DNA of 64,000 bases from Listeria ivanovii subsp. londoniensis (GCF_000763495.1 NZ_CP009576.1:2180001-2244000); one strand, 5' to 3'; positions 37,568-45,176 are shown, counted from the first letter of the stretch. Numbers and translations are program-made. Notes: generated by a model not told the origin, from the sequence alone.

Positions 37568-38461
37568 TTAAGCGCGCGGGTGAAATTGTTTGTAGACGTC
37601 CTTTAGGCGCAGCTTGGTTACATGGGTATAAATTTGCGTAGTGGAGATGTCAGCATGTCCAAGAAGTTCTTGCACCGAGCGGAGATCTGCTCCGTTTTCA
37701 AGTAAGTGCGTGGCAAATGAATGACGCAAAGTATGCGGTGTAATTGGTTTTTCAATGCCCGATTCTTTCGCAATACCTTTTAAAATTTTCCAAAAACCTT
37801 GTCTTGTAAGTCCTTGACCGTGATGATTTAAAAACACGAAATCATTGCGGTATTTCGGTCTTCTAAGTTTTGGCCTTGCTTCTTCCAAATAATGTTCTAA
37901 CACAGTGGTCGCCGTTTTACCAAGCGGAATGATTCTTTCTTTATCCCCTTTACCAATGGTTTGAATAAAACCCATTTGGAGATGTAAATCATCCATTTTC
38001 AGTTGAACAAGTTCAGTAACACGAAGCCCTGTCGCGTATAAAATCTCCATCATCGCTTGATCACGAAGTCCAAGCGGTGTACTTGTATCTGAAGAATTAA
38101 GTAGTAACTCTACATCGTCTAAATTTAACACTTTCGGCAATCCTTGTGCTTGTTTTGGCGTTTCAATTTGAATCATTGGGTCATGGGACATTTTCCCATC
38201 ATGCATTAAATAATGAAAAAAAGACCGTAGTGAAGCAACGTATCTCGCTACACTTCTTGCTGATTTCCCTTCTTTTCTAGCAAACGTCATGAATCCAACT
38301 ATATCACTTCGTTCCAAAGTATTCGGGTCAGTAAATGTTCCAGATGTGTTCATATAAGAAACAAAATAGTATAAATCCCGCTCGTAAGCTTTTATCGTGT
38401 TCGCGGATAAACCTTTCTCTACAATTAAAAAATGTAAAAAATCATCTATCAAATCATTCAT
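37568..38461 (-). CDS. xerD: Tyrosine recombinase XerD
   Basis: A 297-residue site-specific recombinase that, with a partner, resolves chromosome dimers at dif. Catalytic residues are visible: R in TGLRVTEL, K in GKGDKER, H-x-L-R in HTLRHSFATHLL, H in LGHADISTTQIY and the nucleophile Tyr in QIYTHV. I start at ATG 38461 (MNDLIDDF), 8 bases after GGAGG. Followed at 28 bases by deoB, same order as Bacillus ripX-drm-pupG. It is not part of an integrated element. Confidence 0.95.
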   Translation of the reverse strand: MNDLIDDFLHFLIVEKGLSANTIKAYERDLYYFVSYMNTSGTFTDPNTLERSDIVGFMTFARKEGKSARSVARYVASLRSFFHYLMHDGKMSHDPMIQIETPKQAQGLPKVLNLDDVELLLNSSDTSTPLGLRDQAMMEILYATGLRVTELVQLKMDDLHLQMGFIQTIGKGDKERIIPLGKTATTVLEHYLEEARPKLRRPKYRNDFVFLNHHGQGLTRQGFWKILKGIAKESGIEKPITPHTLRHSFATHLLENGADLRSVQELLGHADISTTQIYTHVTKLRLKDVYKQFHPRA

Positions 38462-38573
38462 AAGCATTTCCTCCACAAGTCCTATTCTACCATGTTCCGT
38501 CTTCAGTGAAAACGTTTAAGTAACGAAAAAAACATGTAATACTTTTCGCGCAATTCAGTCCATCTTTTTTCCA

Positions 38574-38606
38574 CAAAAAAAGTTTGAGATAGGTTATCTC
38601 AAACTC
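38574..38606 (-). terminator. Terminator of fur
   Basis: GTTTGAGATAACCTATCTCAAAC perfect hairpin then seven T on the minus strand, reaching into the fur stop codon region. Confidence 0.95.
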
Positions 38607-39063
38607 AGCCATTATTTTTTTTGGGTTTTTGTCTGCAATCTGCGCAAACTCCTTGAAAAGTTAGACGGTGATCTTTTACAAGAAAATTCCATTTAGATTC
38701 CACAATCTTTTCCACATCTTCTAGTAAATCTTCTTGAATTTCCTCTACTGAACCACATTCTAAACAAACAAGGTGATGATGGAAATGTTTCGCGCCTTCT
38801 TGTCGTAAATCATAACGTGAAACACCATCTCCAAAGTTAATTTTATCAACCACGCGAAGTTCTGTAAGCAGTTCTAGCGTTCTATAGACAGTTGCCAGGC
38901 CAGTGTCAGGCGCAATATCTTTCACACGCAAGAAAACTTCCTCTGCACTTAAGTGATCTTTTTCATTTTCCAGTAAAACGCGAACAGTTGCTTCTCGCTG
39001 TGGGGTTAGTTTATAGCTAGCATCATGAAGTTGTGCTTTAATGCGACCAATACGACCTTCCAT
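38605..39063 (-). CDS. fur: Ferric uptake regulator Fur
   Basis: A 152-residue dimeric iron-responsive repressor. N-terminal winged helix (TPQREATVRVLLENE), dimerisation and metal domain with HHHLVCLECG and the CADC motif, the paired cysteines of the structural zinc site. GGGAGG precedes the ATG. It would bind boxes such as 41396-41410 in the adjacent fhu genes. Its own promoter carries a PerR box. The separate PerR and Zur family members are elsewhere. Confidence 0.95.
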   Translation of the reverse strand: MEGRIGRIKAQLHDASYKLTPQREATVRVLLENEKDHLSAEEVFLRVKDIAPDTGLATVYRTLELLTELRVVDKINFGDGVSRYDLRQEGAKHFHHHLVCLECGSVEEIQEDLLEDVEKIVESKWNFLVKDHRLTFQGVCADCRQKPKKNNG

Positions 39064-39104
39064 TCTGGTTCCTCCCTTAGTTGCAATAACAAGCTGCCTT
39101 TCTA

Positions 39105-39125
39105 AATTATCATCATTATCATTTA
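39105..39125 (-). promoter_or_regulatory. Fur-box-like sequence in the fur leader
   Basis: ATGATAATGATGATAATTT (leftward) has three GATAAT-type repeats but not the full 7-1-7 palindrome. It lies just downstream of the presumed -10, so Fur or PerR could bind. Moderate match only. Confidence 0.4.
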
Positions 39126-39138
39126 ACAGTAACTACAG

Positions 39139-39155
39139 TTTATAATAATTATAAA
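39139..39155 (-). promoter_or_regulatory. Perfect PerR box in the fur promoter
   Basis: TTTATAATAATTATAAA is a perfect 17-bp palindrome that contains the 15-bp PerR consensus TTATAATNATTATAA without mismatch (39140-39154). It overlaps a likely -10 (TATAAA) for fur; a TTGCAT or TTGAAC lies upstream as a -35. Fur expression under PerR control is known in Bacillus and reported in Listeria. Confidence 0.8.
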
Positions 39156-39210
39156 TAAAATGCAAGTTCAAAATTCATTTTCCAGCTTATTAAATGACTC
39201 GCATTCAATT

Positions 39211-39251
39211 CCTATTGCTTATGTTTACTAAGATATCACAAAAGCAATAGG
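39211..39251. repeat. 10-bp perfect inverted repeat between fhuG and fur
   Basis: CCTATTGCTT (39211-39220) and AAGCAATAGG (39242-39251) are perfect inverted copies with a 21-base gap and no T run on either strand. The function is unknown; it could be a regulator site or mRNA stem at the end of fhuG. Confidence 0.6.
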
Positions 39252-39260
39252 CTGTCTACA

Positions 39261-39275
39261 ATGATTATCAATTAC
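39261..39275. promoter_or_regulatory. Weak Fur-box-like site after fhuG
   Basis: CTACAATGATTATCA matches the Fur palindrome at 12 of 15 positions. It lies between fhuG and fur, without an obvious promoter of its own. Confidence 0.3.
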
Positions 39276-39305
39276 TAAATAATTTCTCGTTATTAATAAT
39301 AATTA

Positions 39306-40328
39306 TTATTTAGCTTTAGCTAGTAAGAACAAGAAATAAGGAGCTCCGATAACGGCCACCACAATTCCAGCAAATATTTCAGAGGGTTGAATTATTAAGC
39401 GACCAATCGTATCGGCTAACAGTAACAAGAGTCCACCCGAGAGCGCTGCAGTTACCATCACCCAGCGATGCGCCGAGCCAACTAATTTTCTCGCAATATG
39501 CGGTCCAATCAACCCAATAAAAGCAATCCCTCCACTGACAGATACACAAGCAGCTGCAAGCCCAACAGCAACAATTAAAAGAATGAATTTTTCTCGTTCT
39601 ACGCGGACACCAAGCCCTGTAGCCACTTGATCTCCAAAAGAAAGCACATCAAGAGTCTTCACTTTCATAAAAGCAACTGTACCTAAAACAACTAGCCATG
39701 GTAACAAAGCAAAAACATATTGCCAGCTAGATGCCCAAATATTCCCAGCCATCCATTCTGCATAACGTTGATAATTTTGCGGATCAAGACGAATTGTTAG
39801 CAGGGTAATAAGTGCCGCAATTGCCGCCGCAACAGCAATCCCAGTGAGCAACAAACGATTAGGAAGCAGCCCTTCGCTTCTACTGTAAGAAAGCCCATAA
39901 ACAACAAACGCTGTCAAAATCGCACCAATAAAACCAATAAATGGCATAAATAGAACCGGTACCTCCATTGTAGAAGGAAAGAAAGAAATATAGAGCATTA
40001 CCGCCAAACCAGCACCATTATTAATCCCTAAAATCCCCGGATCAGCAAGTCCATTTCCAGAAATCCCTTGCAAAATCGTCCCTGATACAGCAAGACCCGC
40101 GCCTACTAACAGCGCAATAACAATTCTCGGCAAACGAAACTCAGTAACAATTAGTTGTGTTCCCCCGTCTGCCATCCCAAAAAACGACTTGATTACTTCT
40201 AGAAATGGCAACTTAGAATACCCAGCATTGACACTGTATGTAAAAGTAAAAATAATTAGTACCGTTAAAATAATTAAAGTCCAAACACGCCGTGACTTTT
40301 TTTGTTTTTCTGCTGTTGTCATATACAT
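39306..40328 (-). CDS. fhuG: Ferrichrome/hydroxamate ABC transporter permease FhuG
   Basis: A 340-residue FecCD-family permease with about nine or ten membrane helices. GNGLADPGILGINNGAGLAVML and GLIGPHIARKLVGSAHRWV are family motifs, the latter contacting the ATPase. The ATG at 40328 has GGAGG 8 bases upstream and overlaps the fhuB stop (TAATG), so the two permeases are translationally coupled and probably form a heterodimer. Iron regulated through the fhuB promoter. Confidence 0.92.
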   Translation of the reverse strand: MYMTTAEKQKKSRRVWTLIILTVLIIFTFTYSVNAGYSKLPFLEVIKSFFGMADGGTQLIVTEFRLPRIVIALLVGAGLAVSGTILQGISGNGLADPGILGINNGAGLAVMLYISFFPSTMEVPVLFMPFIGFIGAILTAFVVYGLSYSRSEGLLPNRLLLTGIAVAAAIAALITLLTIRLDPQNYQRYAEWMAGNIWASSWQYVFALLPWLVVLGTVAFMKVKTLDVLSFGDQVATGLGVRVEREKFILLIVAVGLAAACVSVSGGIAFIGLIGPHIARKLVGSAHRWVMVTAALSGGLLLLLADTIGRLIIQPSEIFAGIVVAVIGAPYFLFLLAKAK

Positions 40329-41353
40329 TATAAGTTCCTCCTTTCCTTACGAGCTACATATAGGAAGAAAGGAACCCCAATAAGCGCAAAAATAACACTA
40401 ATCGGCGTTTCATACGGCGGATTGATAGTTCTTGCAACAATATCAGCAATTAATGTCAAAAAGGCACCAACGACAGCTGAACACGGAATAATCCACCGAT
40501 AATCCACTCCAACTAAAAACCGAACTAAATGAGGTACAATTAACCCAATAAACCCAACCGGACCAACGACAGAAACAGCTAAACCAGCAAGTACTAGCAC
40601 AACCACCATCGAGGCAATTTTGATAAAAGTCGTTTTTTCGCCAAGTCCTACTGCAATATCATCCCCTAAGCTTAAAATTGTAATGGATTTACTTAGTAGA
40701 ATCGCCGCTATTAAGGCACCTAGTAACCATGGCCAAATTGCTTGAAGCTGACTCCATTTCACCCCAGCAACACCACCGGCATACCAGAATGCTAAATCCT
40801 GGCTTAATTTAAAATAAATTGCAATACCTTCACTAAGCGCCGTCAAAAGTGAACTAACCGCCGCTCCTGCAAGAACTAATCTTGTTGGCGACATCGCATT
40901 TCCTGCAATCGAGCTAACTCCAAATACCATAAAAGCACCAATTGCTGCACCAACAAAAGAGAAGATAATCAGTGAGTTATAACTAAGCCCCGGCATAAAT
41001 GCAAAACAAATCGCCACCATAAAAGTAGACCCTGCGTTTAACCCTAAAAGCCCCGAATCTGCTAGTGGATTTCGTGTAATTCCTTGCATAATTGCACCAG
41101 CAACTGCAAACGCCGCTCCAATTGCCATATCCGCAATTACTCTCGGAACCCGCAAGCTCCGAATAATCTGATGATCTGTTTCAGAACTATTATAATGAAA
41201 GATTGCATCCCAGACAGTACCTAAGTGAATATCTGCTGCTCCAACCGCAATACCAAAAAGCGCCATAATAAGAAGTAATAACAGGCCTGCTGTAAGTATA
41301 AAAATAGCGACAGTTGGTCTTGTGTTCATTTTTAACTGTTTTGACTTATCCAT
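40328..41353 (-). CDS. fhuB: Ferrichrome/hydroxamate ABC transporter permease FhuB
   Basis: A 341-residue FecCD permease with about nine or ten helices; motifs GITRNPLADSGLLGLNAG and GFIGLIVPHLVRFLVG mark the substrate gate and the coupling helix. I start at ATG 41353, ten bases after AAGGA; a GTG two codons upstream is possible. It has its own promoter with a perfect Fur box immediately after the start of transcription. Partner of fhuG, fhuD and fhuC. Confidence 0.92.
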   Translation of the reverse strand: MDKSKQLKMNTRPTVAIFILTAGLLLLLIMALFGIAVGAADIHLGTVWDAIFHYNSSETDHQIIRSLRVPRVIADMAIGAAFAVAGAIMQGITRNPLADSGLLGLNAGSTFMVAICFAFMPGLSYNSLIIFSFVGAAIGAFMVFGVSSIAGNAMSPTRLVLAGAAVSSLLTALSEGIAIYFKLSQDLAFWYAGGVAGVKWSQLQAIWPWLLGALIAAILLSKSITILSLGDDIAVGLGEKTTFIKIASMVVVLVLAGLAVSVVGPVGFIGLIVPHLVRFLVGVDYRWIIPCSAVVGAFLTLIADIVARTINPPYETPISVIFALIGVPFFLYVARKERRNL

Positions 41354-41395
41354 CTGCACAAATTCCTTCCATCTAAAATGTCCGCGCCTACCAGG

Positions 41396-41410
41396 TGATA
41401 ATAATTATCA
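41396..41410 (-). promoter_or_regulatory. Perfect Fur box upstream of fhuB
   Basis: TGATAATAATTATCA matches the 7-1-7 Fur palindrome at all positions. It lies just downstream of the predicted start, so iron-loaded Fur would block fhuBG transcription. Confidence 0.9.
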
Positions 41411-41422
41411 ATCGTAAAGAAA

Positions 41423-41451
41423 ATTATATCAATTTAATTAACTAATCGCAA
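41423..41451 (-). promoter_or_regulatory. fhuB promoter
   Basis: TTGCGA (41446-41451), 17 bases, perfect TATAAT (41423-41428) preceded by TGA, on the minus strand. It lies just after the fhuD stop, which gives fhuBG a promoter independent of fhuD. Confidence 0.75.
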
Positions 41452-41454
41452 TGT

Positions 41455-42396
41455 TTAGTTGGATTCTAGAAGTTTGTTAACCACAATATCCAACTGACCT
41501 TCAACAGCTAACGGATCATAATAAAACATCGTATCAAAATCCATTTGATAAACATGGTTTGCTTTAAATGTCGGTAAGTTTTTCCAAATTGGTGAACTTG
41601 TTAAATCTTTTAACGTTTTTTCGCCATCTTTTGCACTACCGGAAGACGTATTCGTGACAAACATCTGATCAGCTGCATATTCTGGTAAAACTTCTAGTGA
41701 GATTTTCTGCCAGTCTTGACCGTTTAGTACCTCTTGCTGAATTTTGGCTGGAGCTTTAAGCTGAAGTGCATTATAAATCGCTTGCCCCCCACGCCCCATG
41801 TTTTGACCCATAACGTAAAAATCTTTATCTTGTACTTCATAAATACCAACCGTCTCATCTGCCGCTAGTTTTCCTGCTAATTTCTCCCTCGCTTCTTTAG
41901 CTTTTTGGTGGAAACTATCTAGCCATGCTTCTCCGGCTTTCTTTTCTCCAACTAAATCAGCAATTTGGCGAACGTCTTCTTCTACTGTTTTGGATGTTGC
42001 ATATGGAATCAAAACAGTAGGAGCAATTTTCGTCATTTGTTCAAACTCATCTTCATTTGAAACAATGATTAAATCTGGTTTCAATTCTGCTACTTTTTCA
42101 GCAGAAACTGGGTCGCCAATATCTTGAATTCCTTTTACTTTCTCTTTCAAGAAAGGATTTTCCATTTGTTTTGCTCTTGCACCAACTGGCTCCAACCCAA
42201 GTAACACCAGATTTCCCAAGTATTCGGAAGCTACTATCCGTTTTGGATGAGTTGGAATTTCCACTTTTTTTCCGTTTGACATCGTATATGTACGCATCTC
42301 CGCTTTATTATTTTCAGCCGAGTTATTATCTCCACAAGCACCTAAAACCAACATGGTCAAAAGCACAAATACCAATAAACTAATACTTTTTTTCAA
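41455..42396 (-). CDS. fhuD: Ferrichrome-binding lipoprotein FhuD
   Basis: A 313-residue siderophore-binding lipoprotein. The signal peptide (about 1-20, LLTMLVLGAC) ends in a lipobox with Cys21, so it is anchored to the outer face of the membrane. The rest is the periplasmic-binding fold typical of FhuD/FepB with the RIVASEYLGNLVLLGLEPVG first lobe. The start codon is TTG at 42396 with AGGAGGG upstream. Delivers ferric hydroxamates to FhuBG. Divergent from fhuC with Fur boxes between. Confidence 0.93.
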   Translation of the reverse strand: MKKSISLLVFVLLTMLVLGACGDNNSAENNKAEMRTYTMSNGKKVEIPTHPKRIVASEYLGNLVLLGLEPVGARAKQMENPFLKEKVKGIQDIGDPVSAEKVAELKPDLIIVSNEDEFEQMTKIAPTVLIPYATSKTVEEDVRQIADLVGEKKAGEAWLDSFHQKAKEAREKLAGKLAADETVGIYEVQDKDFYVMGQNMGRGGQAIYNALQLKAPAKIQQEVLNGQDWQKISLEVLPEYAADQMFVTNTSSGSAKDGEKTLKDLTSSPIWKNLPTFKANHVYQMDFDTMFYYDPLAVEGQLDIVVNKLLESN

Positions 42397-42414
42397 ATTT
42401 AGCCCTCCTGTAAT

Positions 42415-42429
42415 TGATAATACTTCTCA
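42415..42429 (-). promoter_or_regulatory. Fur box of fhuD
   Basis: TGATAATACTTCTCA matches the Fur palindrome at 13 of 15 positions. It lies just after the predicted fhuD start. Confidence 0.7.
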
Positions 42430-42432
42430 TTT

Positions 42433-42460
42433 AGTATAGCGAAACTGTTCACATTGTCAA
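42433..42460 (-). promoter_or_regulatory. fhuD promoter
   Basis: A perfect TTGACA (42455-42460), 16 bases, TATACT (42433-42438) on the minus strand. Confidence 0.75.
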
Positions 42461-42481
42461 CTAATATTAGCGAACTAACAC

Positions 42482-42510
42482 TTGCATCTTTGACATAAAA
42501 ACTCTATACT
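42482..42510 (+). promoter_or_regulatory. fhuC promoter
   Basis: TTGCAT (42482-42487), 17 bases, TATACT (42505-42510). It is divergent from the fhuD promoter, with 21 bases between the two -35 elements. Confidence 0.65.
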
Positions 42511-42517
42511 TAACCAT

Positions 42518-42532
42518 TGAGAATGATTATCA
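42518..42532 (+). promoter_or_regulatory. Fur box of fhuC
   Basis: TGAGAATGATTATCA matches the Fur palindrome at 14 of 15 positions and lies over the fhuC start of transcription. Confidence 0.8.
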
Positions 42533-42558
42533 ACTTATTTTAAATTGGAGCGATGAAG

Positions 42559-43383
42559 ATGAAAGACCTGCATACCGATAACTTACAAATTTCATACGAC
42601 AAGCGAATCATTGTTGATGGTTTAGATATAGCCATACCGGCGAATAAAATAACCGCTCTAGTTGGCGCGAATGGTTCTGGAAAATCGACTATTTTAAAAA
42701 CGATGTCCCGGTTAATGAAGCCGAGTCACGGAGCTGTATATTTGGACGGTAAAAGTATTCATCGTCAGCCAACAAAAGAAATTGCGAAACAATTAGCGAT
42801 ACTACCTCAAAACCCTTCTGCGCCGGATGGGTTAACCGTATTTGAATTAATTTCTTACGGCCGTTCTCCGCATCAAAGTAGCTTCAAATCAATTACCGCA
42901 AAAGATCGAGAAATTATTTTCTGGTCGTTGCGCGTAACTAATTTGACCGAATTTGCTGACAGACCGATTGATAGTTTGTCTGGTGGACAGCGCCAGCGAG
43001 CTTGGATTGCAATGGCTCTTGCCCAAGAAACAGATGTATTATTTTTAGATGAGCCGACAACATTTTTAGATATGACTCATCAGTTAGATGTCCTTAATTT
43101 ACTCAAACAATTAAACCAATCTGAAAACCGGACGATAGTTATGGTTGTTCATGATTTAAACCACGCATCCCGTTATGCGCACCACATGATTGCTATTAAA
43201 GAAGGCCAAGTAATTGCAGAAGGAACCCCTGTCAGTGTGATGACCGAACAAACACTAGAAGATGTCTTTAATATCAAAGCAGATATCTTAATTGACCCAC
43301 GTAGCGGTGTTCCACTTTGCCTTCCCTATGAAACTTGTAACGGTTGCGAAATTGTAAAGGAGCTTGATTCCATTGTCAAATGA
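42559..43383 (+). CDS. fhuC: Ferrichrome ABC transporter ATPase FhuC
   Basis: A 274-residue ATP-binding protein of the iron-siderophore class. Walker A GANGSGKST, signature LSGGQRQRAW, Walker B VLFLDEPTTF and the H-loop VHDLNHA are intact. Its C-terminus has extra cysteines (LCLPYETCNGCEIV), unusual for the family. GGAG is 8 bases before the chosen ATG at 42559. It drives FhuBG and is transcribed opposite to fhuD. It overlaps the next gene by 11 bases. Confidence 0.93.
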   Translation: MKDLHTDNLQISYDKRIIVDGLDIAIPANKITALVGANGSGKSTILKTMSRLMKPSHGAVYLDGKSIHRQPTKEIAKQLAILPQNPSAPDGLTVFELISYGRSPHQSSFKSITAKDREIIFWSLRVTNLTEFADRPIDSLSGGQRQRAWIAMALAQETDVLFLDEPTTFLDMTHQLDVLNLLKQLNQSENRTIVMVVHDLNHASRYAHHMIAIKEGQVIAEGTPVSVMTEQTLEDVFNIKADILIDPRSGVPLCLPYETCNGCEIVKELDSIVK

Positions 43384-44371
43384 GCTTTATGATGTCACCA
43401 TTATCGGCGGTGGTCCAGTTGGTCTTTTCGCTGCTTTTTATAGCGGCCTTCGCTCGATGAAAACAAAAATTATCGATGCTGAACCTGCCGTTGGTGGCAA
43501 AGTGCGTTATTTTTTCCCTGAAAAAATCATACGAGATATCGGTGGGATTCCAGCTATCACTGGTGCTAACCTTATCGCTAACTTAAAAGAACAAGCCGAA
43601 ACATTCCACCCAGAAATCGTCTGTAATGAACGAGTGATAGATGTCACTAAACTTTCTGATGGAACTTTTCAATTAACTACTCAAAATGGTTCAATTCATT
43701 TTTCTAAAACAATTGTTATCGCAACAGGTAGCGGTACTTTTGAAGTTAACCGCTTAGAAGCTGCACATGTAGAAGATTTTTCAGACGCTATATTTTATGA
43801 TGTGAAAAATATTGAACAATTTCGTGACAAAGTGGTTGCTGTCTCTGGTGGTGGAAATTCTGCGATTGACTGGGCGCAAACATTAGAACCTATTGCAAAA
43901 GAAGTTCATTTAATTTACCGTGGTGAAGATTTCAAAGCCCATGAAGAAAGTGTCAATGCCCTAAAAAATTCCCGTGTCCAAATCCATGTTCACCATGAAA
44001 TAAGCGCTCTATTCGGTTTTAACGACCAGTTATCTGAAATAATGCTTTATTGCAATCAAACAAAAAAAACCAAAACCATTTCAACAGATGTACTCTTTAT
44101 CAATCATGGGGTCAAAGTTGACTTAGGAACCATGGCTGAATGGGGATTTCAATTAGCTGATTGTGGGATTGTGGTAGACGAGGAAATGCACAGTTCTGTC
44201 CCTGGAATTTTCGCTTGCGGTGACAGCGCAACCTATCCACGAAAAATCCGCATCATCGCAGCAGGACTACACGAAGGTCCGATTGCCATTAATAGCGCGA
44301 AAAAACATCTAGAACCTACTGCCGCTGACGAAGCTATGATCAGCACACATCATAAAAGCTTTATTAATTAA
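43373..44371 (+). CDS. Ferredoxin/flavodoxin-NADP+ reductase, thioredoxin-reductase-like (YumC type)
   Basis: A 332-residue two-domain flavoprotein. FAD motif IIGGGPVGLFAAFYSG near the start and NADPH motif VSGGGNSAIDW (about 155-166), with the closing FACGDSATYPRKIRIIA FAD segment. It lacks the redox CxxC of thioredoxin reductases, which marks the type 2 ferredoxin-NADP reductases. I start at TTG 43373, ten bases after AAGGAG. Its coupling to fhuC under a Fur promoter suggests a role in reducing the imported ferric siderophore; fer (27160) is a possible redox partner. Inference. Confidence 0.85.
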   Translation: MSNELYDVTIIGGGPVGLFAAFYSGLRSMKTKIIDAEPAVGGKVRYFFPEKIIRDIGGIPAITGANLIANLKEQAETFHPEIVCNERVIDVTKLSDGTFQLTTQNGSIHFSKTIVIATGSGTFEVNRLEAAHVEDFSDAIFYDVKNIEQFRDKVVAVSGGGNSAIDWAQTLEPIAKEVHLIYRGEDFKAHEESVNALKNSRVQIHVHHEISALFGFNDQLSEIMLYCNQTKKTKTISTDVLFINHGVKVDLGTMAEWGFQLADCGIVVDEEMHSSVPGIFACGDSATYPRKIRIIAAGLHEGPIAINSAKKHLEPTAADEAMISTHHKSFIN

Positions 44372-44408
44372 AAAATGATTTGGGTCCGTTTCCAAATCAT
44401 TTTTTAAT
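44371..44408. terminator. Bidirectional terminator between fnr and the 46-codon ORF
   Basis: AAAAAATGATTTGG / CCAAATCATTTTTT stem with an eight-base loop and A/T runs on both sides, between converging genes. Confidence 0.9.
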
Positions 44409-44415
44409 ATCCTGT

Positions 44416-44556
44416 TTATGCAATAAATAGCGCAATTACTTTTATCAAAATCCGCATTTCTTCTTCCAAAATAACTTTTTGTCGCAGTAGTTCTTTCAAT
44501 CGCTCGCTGTTTATGATAGTTTTTTTGGGGCAACTCCACGTTAATTCCTTCCACAT
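44416..44556 (-). CDS. Small 46-aa protein of unknown function, downstream of nudF
   Basis: ATG at 44556 with a strong GGAGGGGAG five bases upstream opens 46 codons ending at TAA 44416-44418, immediately before the terminator. The peptide has a Trp/Cys N-terminus (MWKELTWSCPKK), a charged middle (NSERLKELLRQKVILEEEMR) likely helical and a hydrophobic end (ILIKVIALFIA), so it may be a small membrane-associated helix. It lies 62 bases after nudF on the same strand and probably shares its transcript. I do not recognise the family. An 81-codon frame overlapping it (44309-44554) has no ribosome site and crosses the terminator. Confidence 0.6.
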   Translation of the reverse strand: MWKELTWSCPKKTIINSERLKELLRQKVILEEEMRILIKVIALFIA

Positions 44557-44618
44557 TCTCCCCTCCAAACCTACAATCACCAACTAATCAAAAGGTTTTC
44601 AAAAAAAGAAAATACCAT

Positions 44619-45176
44619 TTAGGCATTTTCTTCCATTAGCAGTAATAATTTCCAATACTCCATTGCATACATCGTTTTTGCGTCATGAATCAATTGTTGC
44701 TGTATTAATTGCTCTGCTTCAGCTGGAGTTACTTTGACAAGGTTAATAAATTCATCTGGATCTTTCTCTAATGGTTTTTCTACTTGATGAAGATCGCGTG
44801 CCACAAAAATATGTAGTAATTCATTCGCAAACCCAGGCGAAGTATAAAAAGAAGTTAAATACGTCAAATCATCTGACTGAAATCCAGTTTCTTCTTCTAA
44901 TTCACGTTTAGCTGTAATCAGTGGCTCTTCCTCCACTTCTATTTTGCCTGCTGGAATCTCGATTATTGTTTTTTCTAAGGGCTTTCGAAATTGTTCTACT
45001 AAATACATCGCTCCATCTGCTGAAAAGGGAATAATTGCTACAGCTCCCGGGTGCTTAATAATTTCTCGCTTACTATGTTCGCCGTTTGGTAATTCCACTT
45101 CATCTACTTGTAACTGAATAATATTTCCTTTAAAAAGCGTCTCTGAGTGAAGTGTTTTTTCTTCTAGTGAGTCCAT
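44619..45176 (-). CDS. nudF: ADP-ribose pyrophosphatase (Nudix hydrolase)
   Basis: A 185-residue Nudix enzyme that hydrolyses ADP-ribose to AMP and ribose 5-phosphate. The Nudix box reads GKIEVEEEPLITAKRELEEETGF (about 77-99) with REL and EE-x-G intact, and SFYTSPGFANELLHIFVA follows, the ADP-ribose-type marker. AGAGGTGG precedes the ATG. Clustered with xerD-fur genes as nudF is in Bacillus, although the fhu operon is inserted between. Confidence 0.92.
   Translation of the reverse strand: MDSLEEKTLHSETLFKGNIIQLQVDEVELPNGEHSKREIIKHPGAVAIIPFSADGAMYLVEQFRKPLEKTIIEIPAGKIEVEEEPLITAKRELEEETGFQSDDLTYLTSFYTSPGFANELLHIFVARDLHQVEKPLEKDPDEFINLVKVTPAEAEQLIQQQLIHDAKTMYAMEYWKLLLLMEENA

Noticed and set aside
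37568-38461. XerD as a sign of an integrated mobile element
   Set aside because: All catalytic and context features are those of the housekeeping dimer-resolution recombinase; no attachment repeats or phage genes are near.
44309-44554. 81-codon leftward frame at the end of the ferredoxin reductase gene
   Set aside because: It crosses the bidirectional terminator and enters the opposite gene; the 46-codon frame in another phase has the ribosome site.
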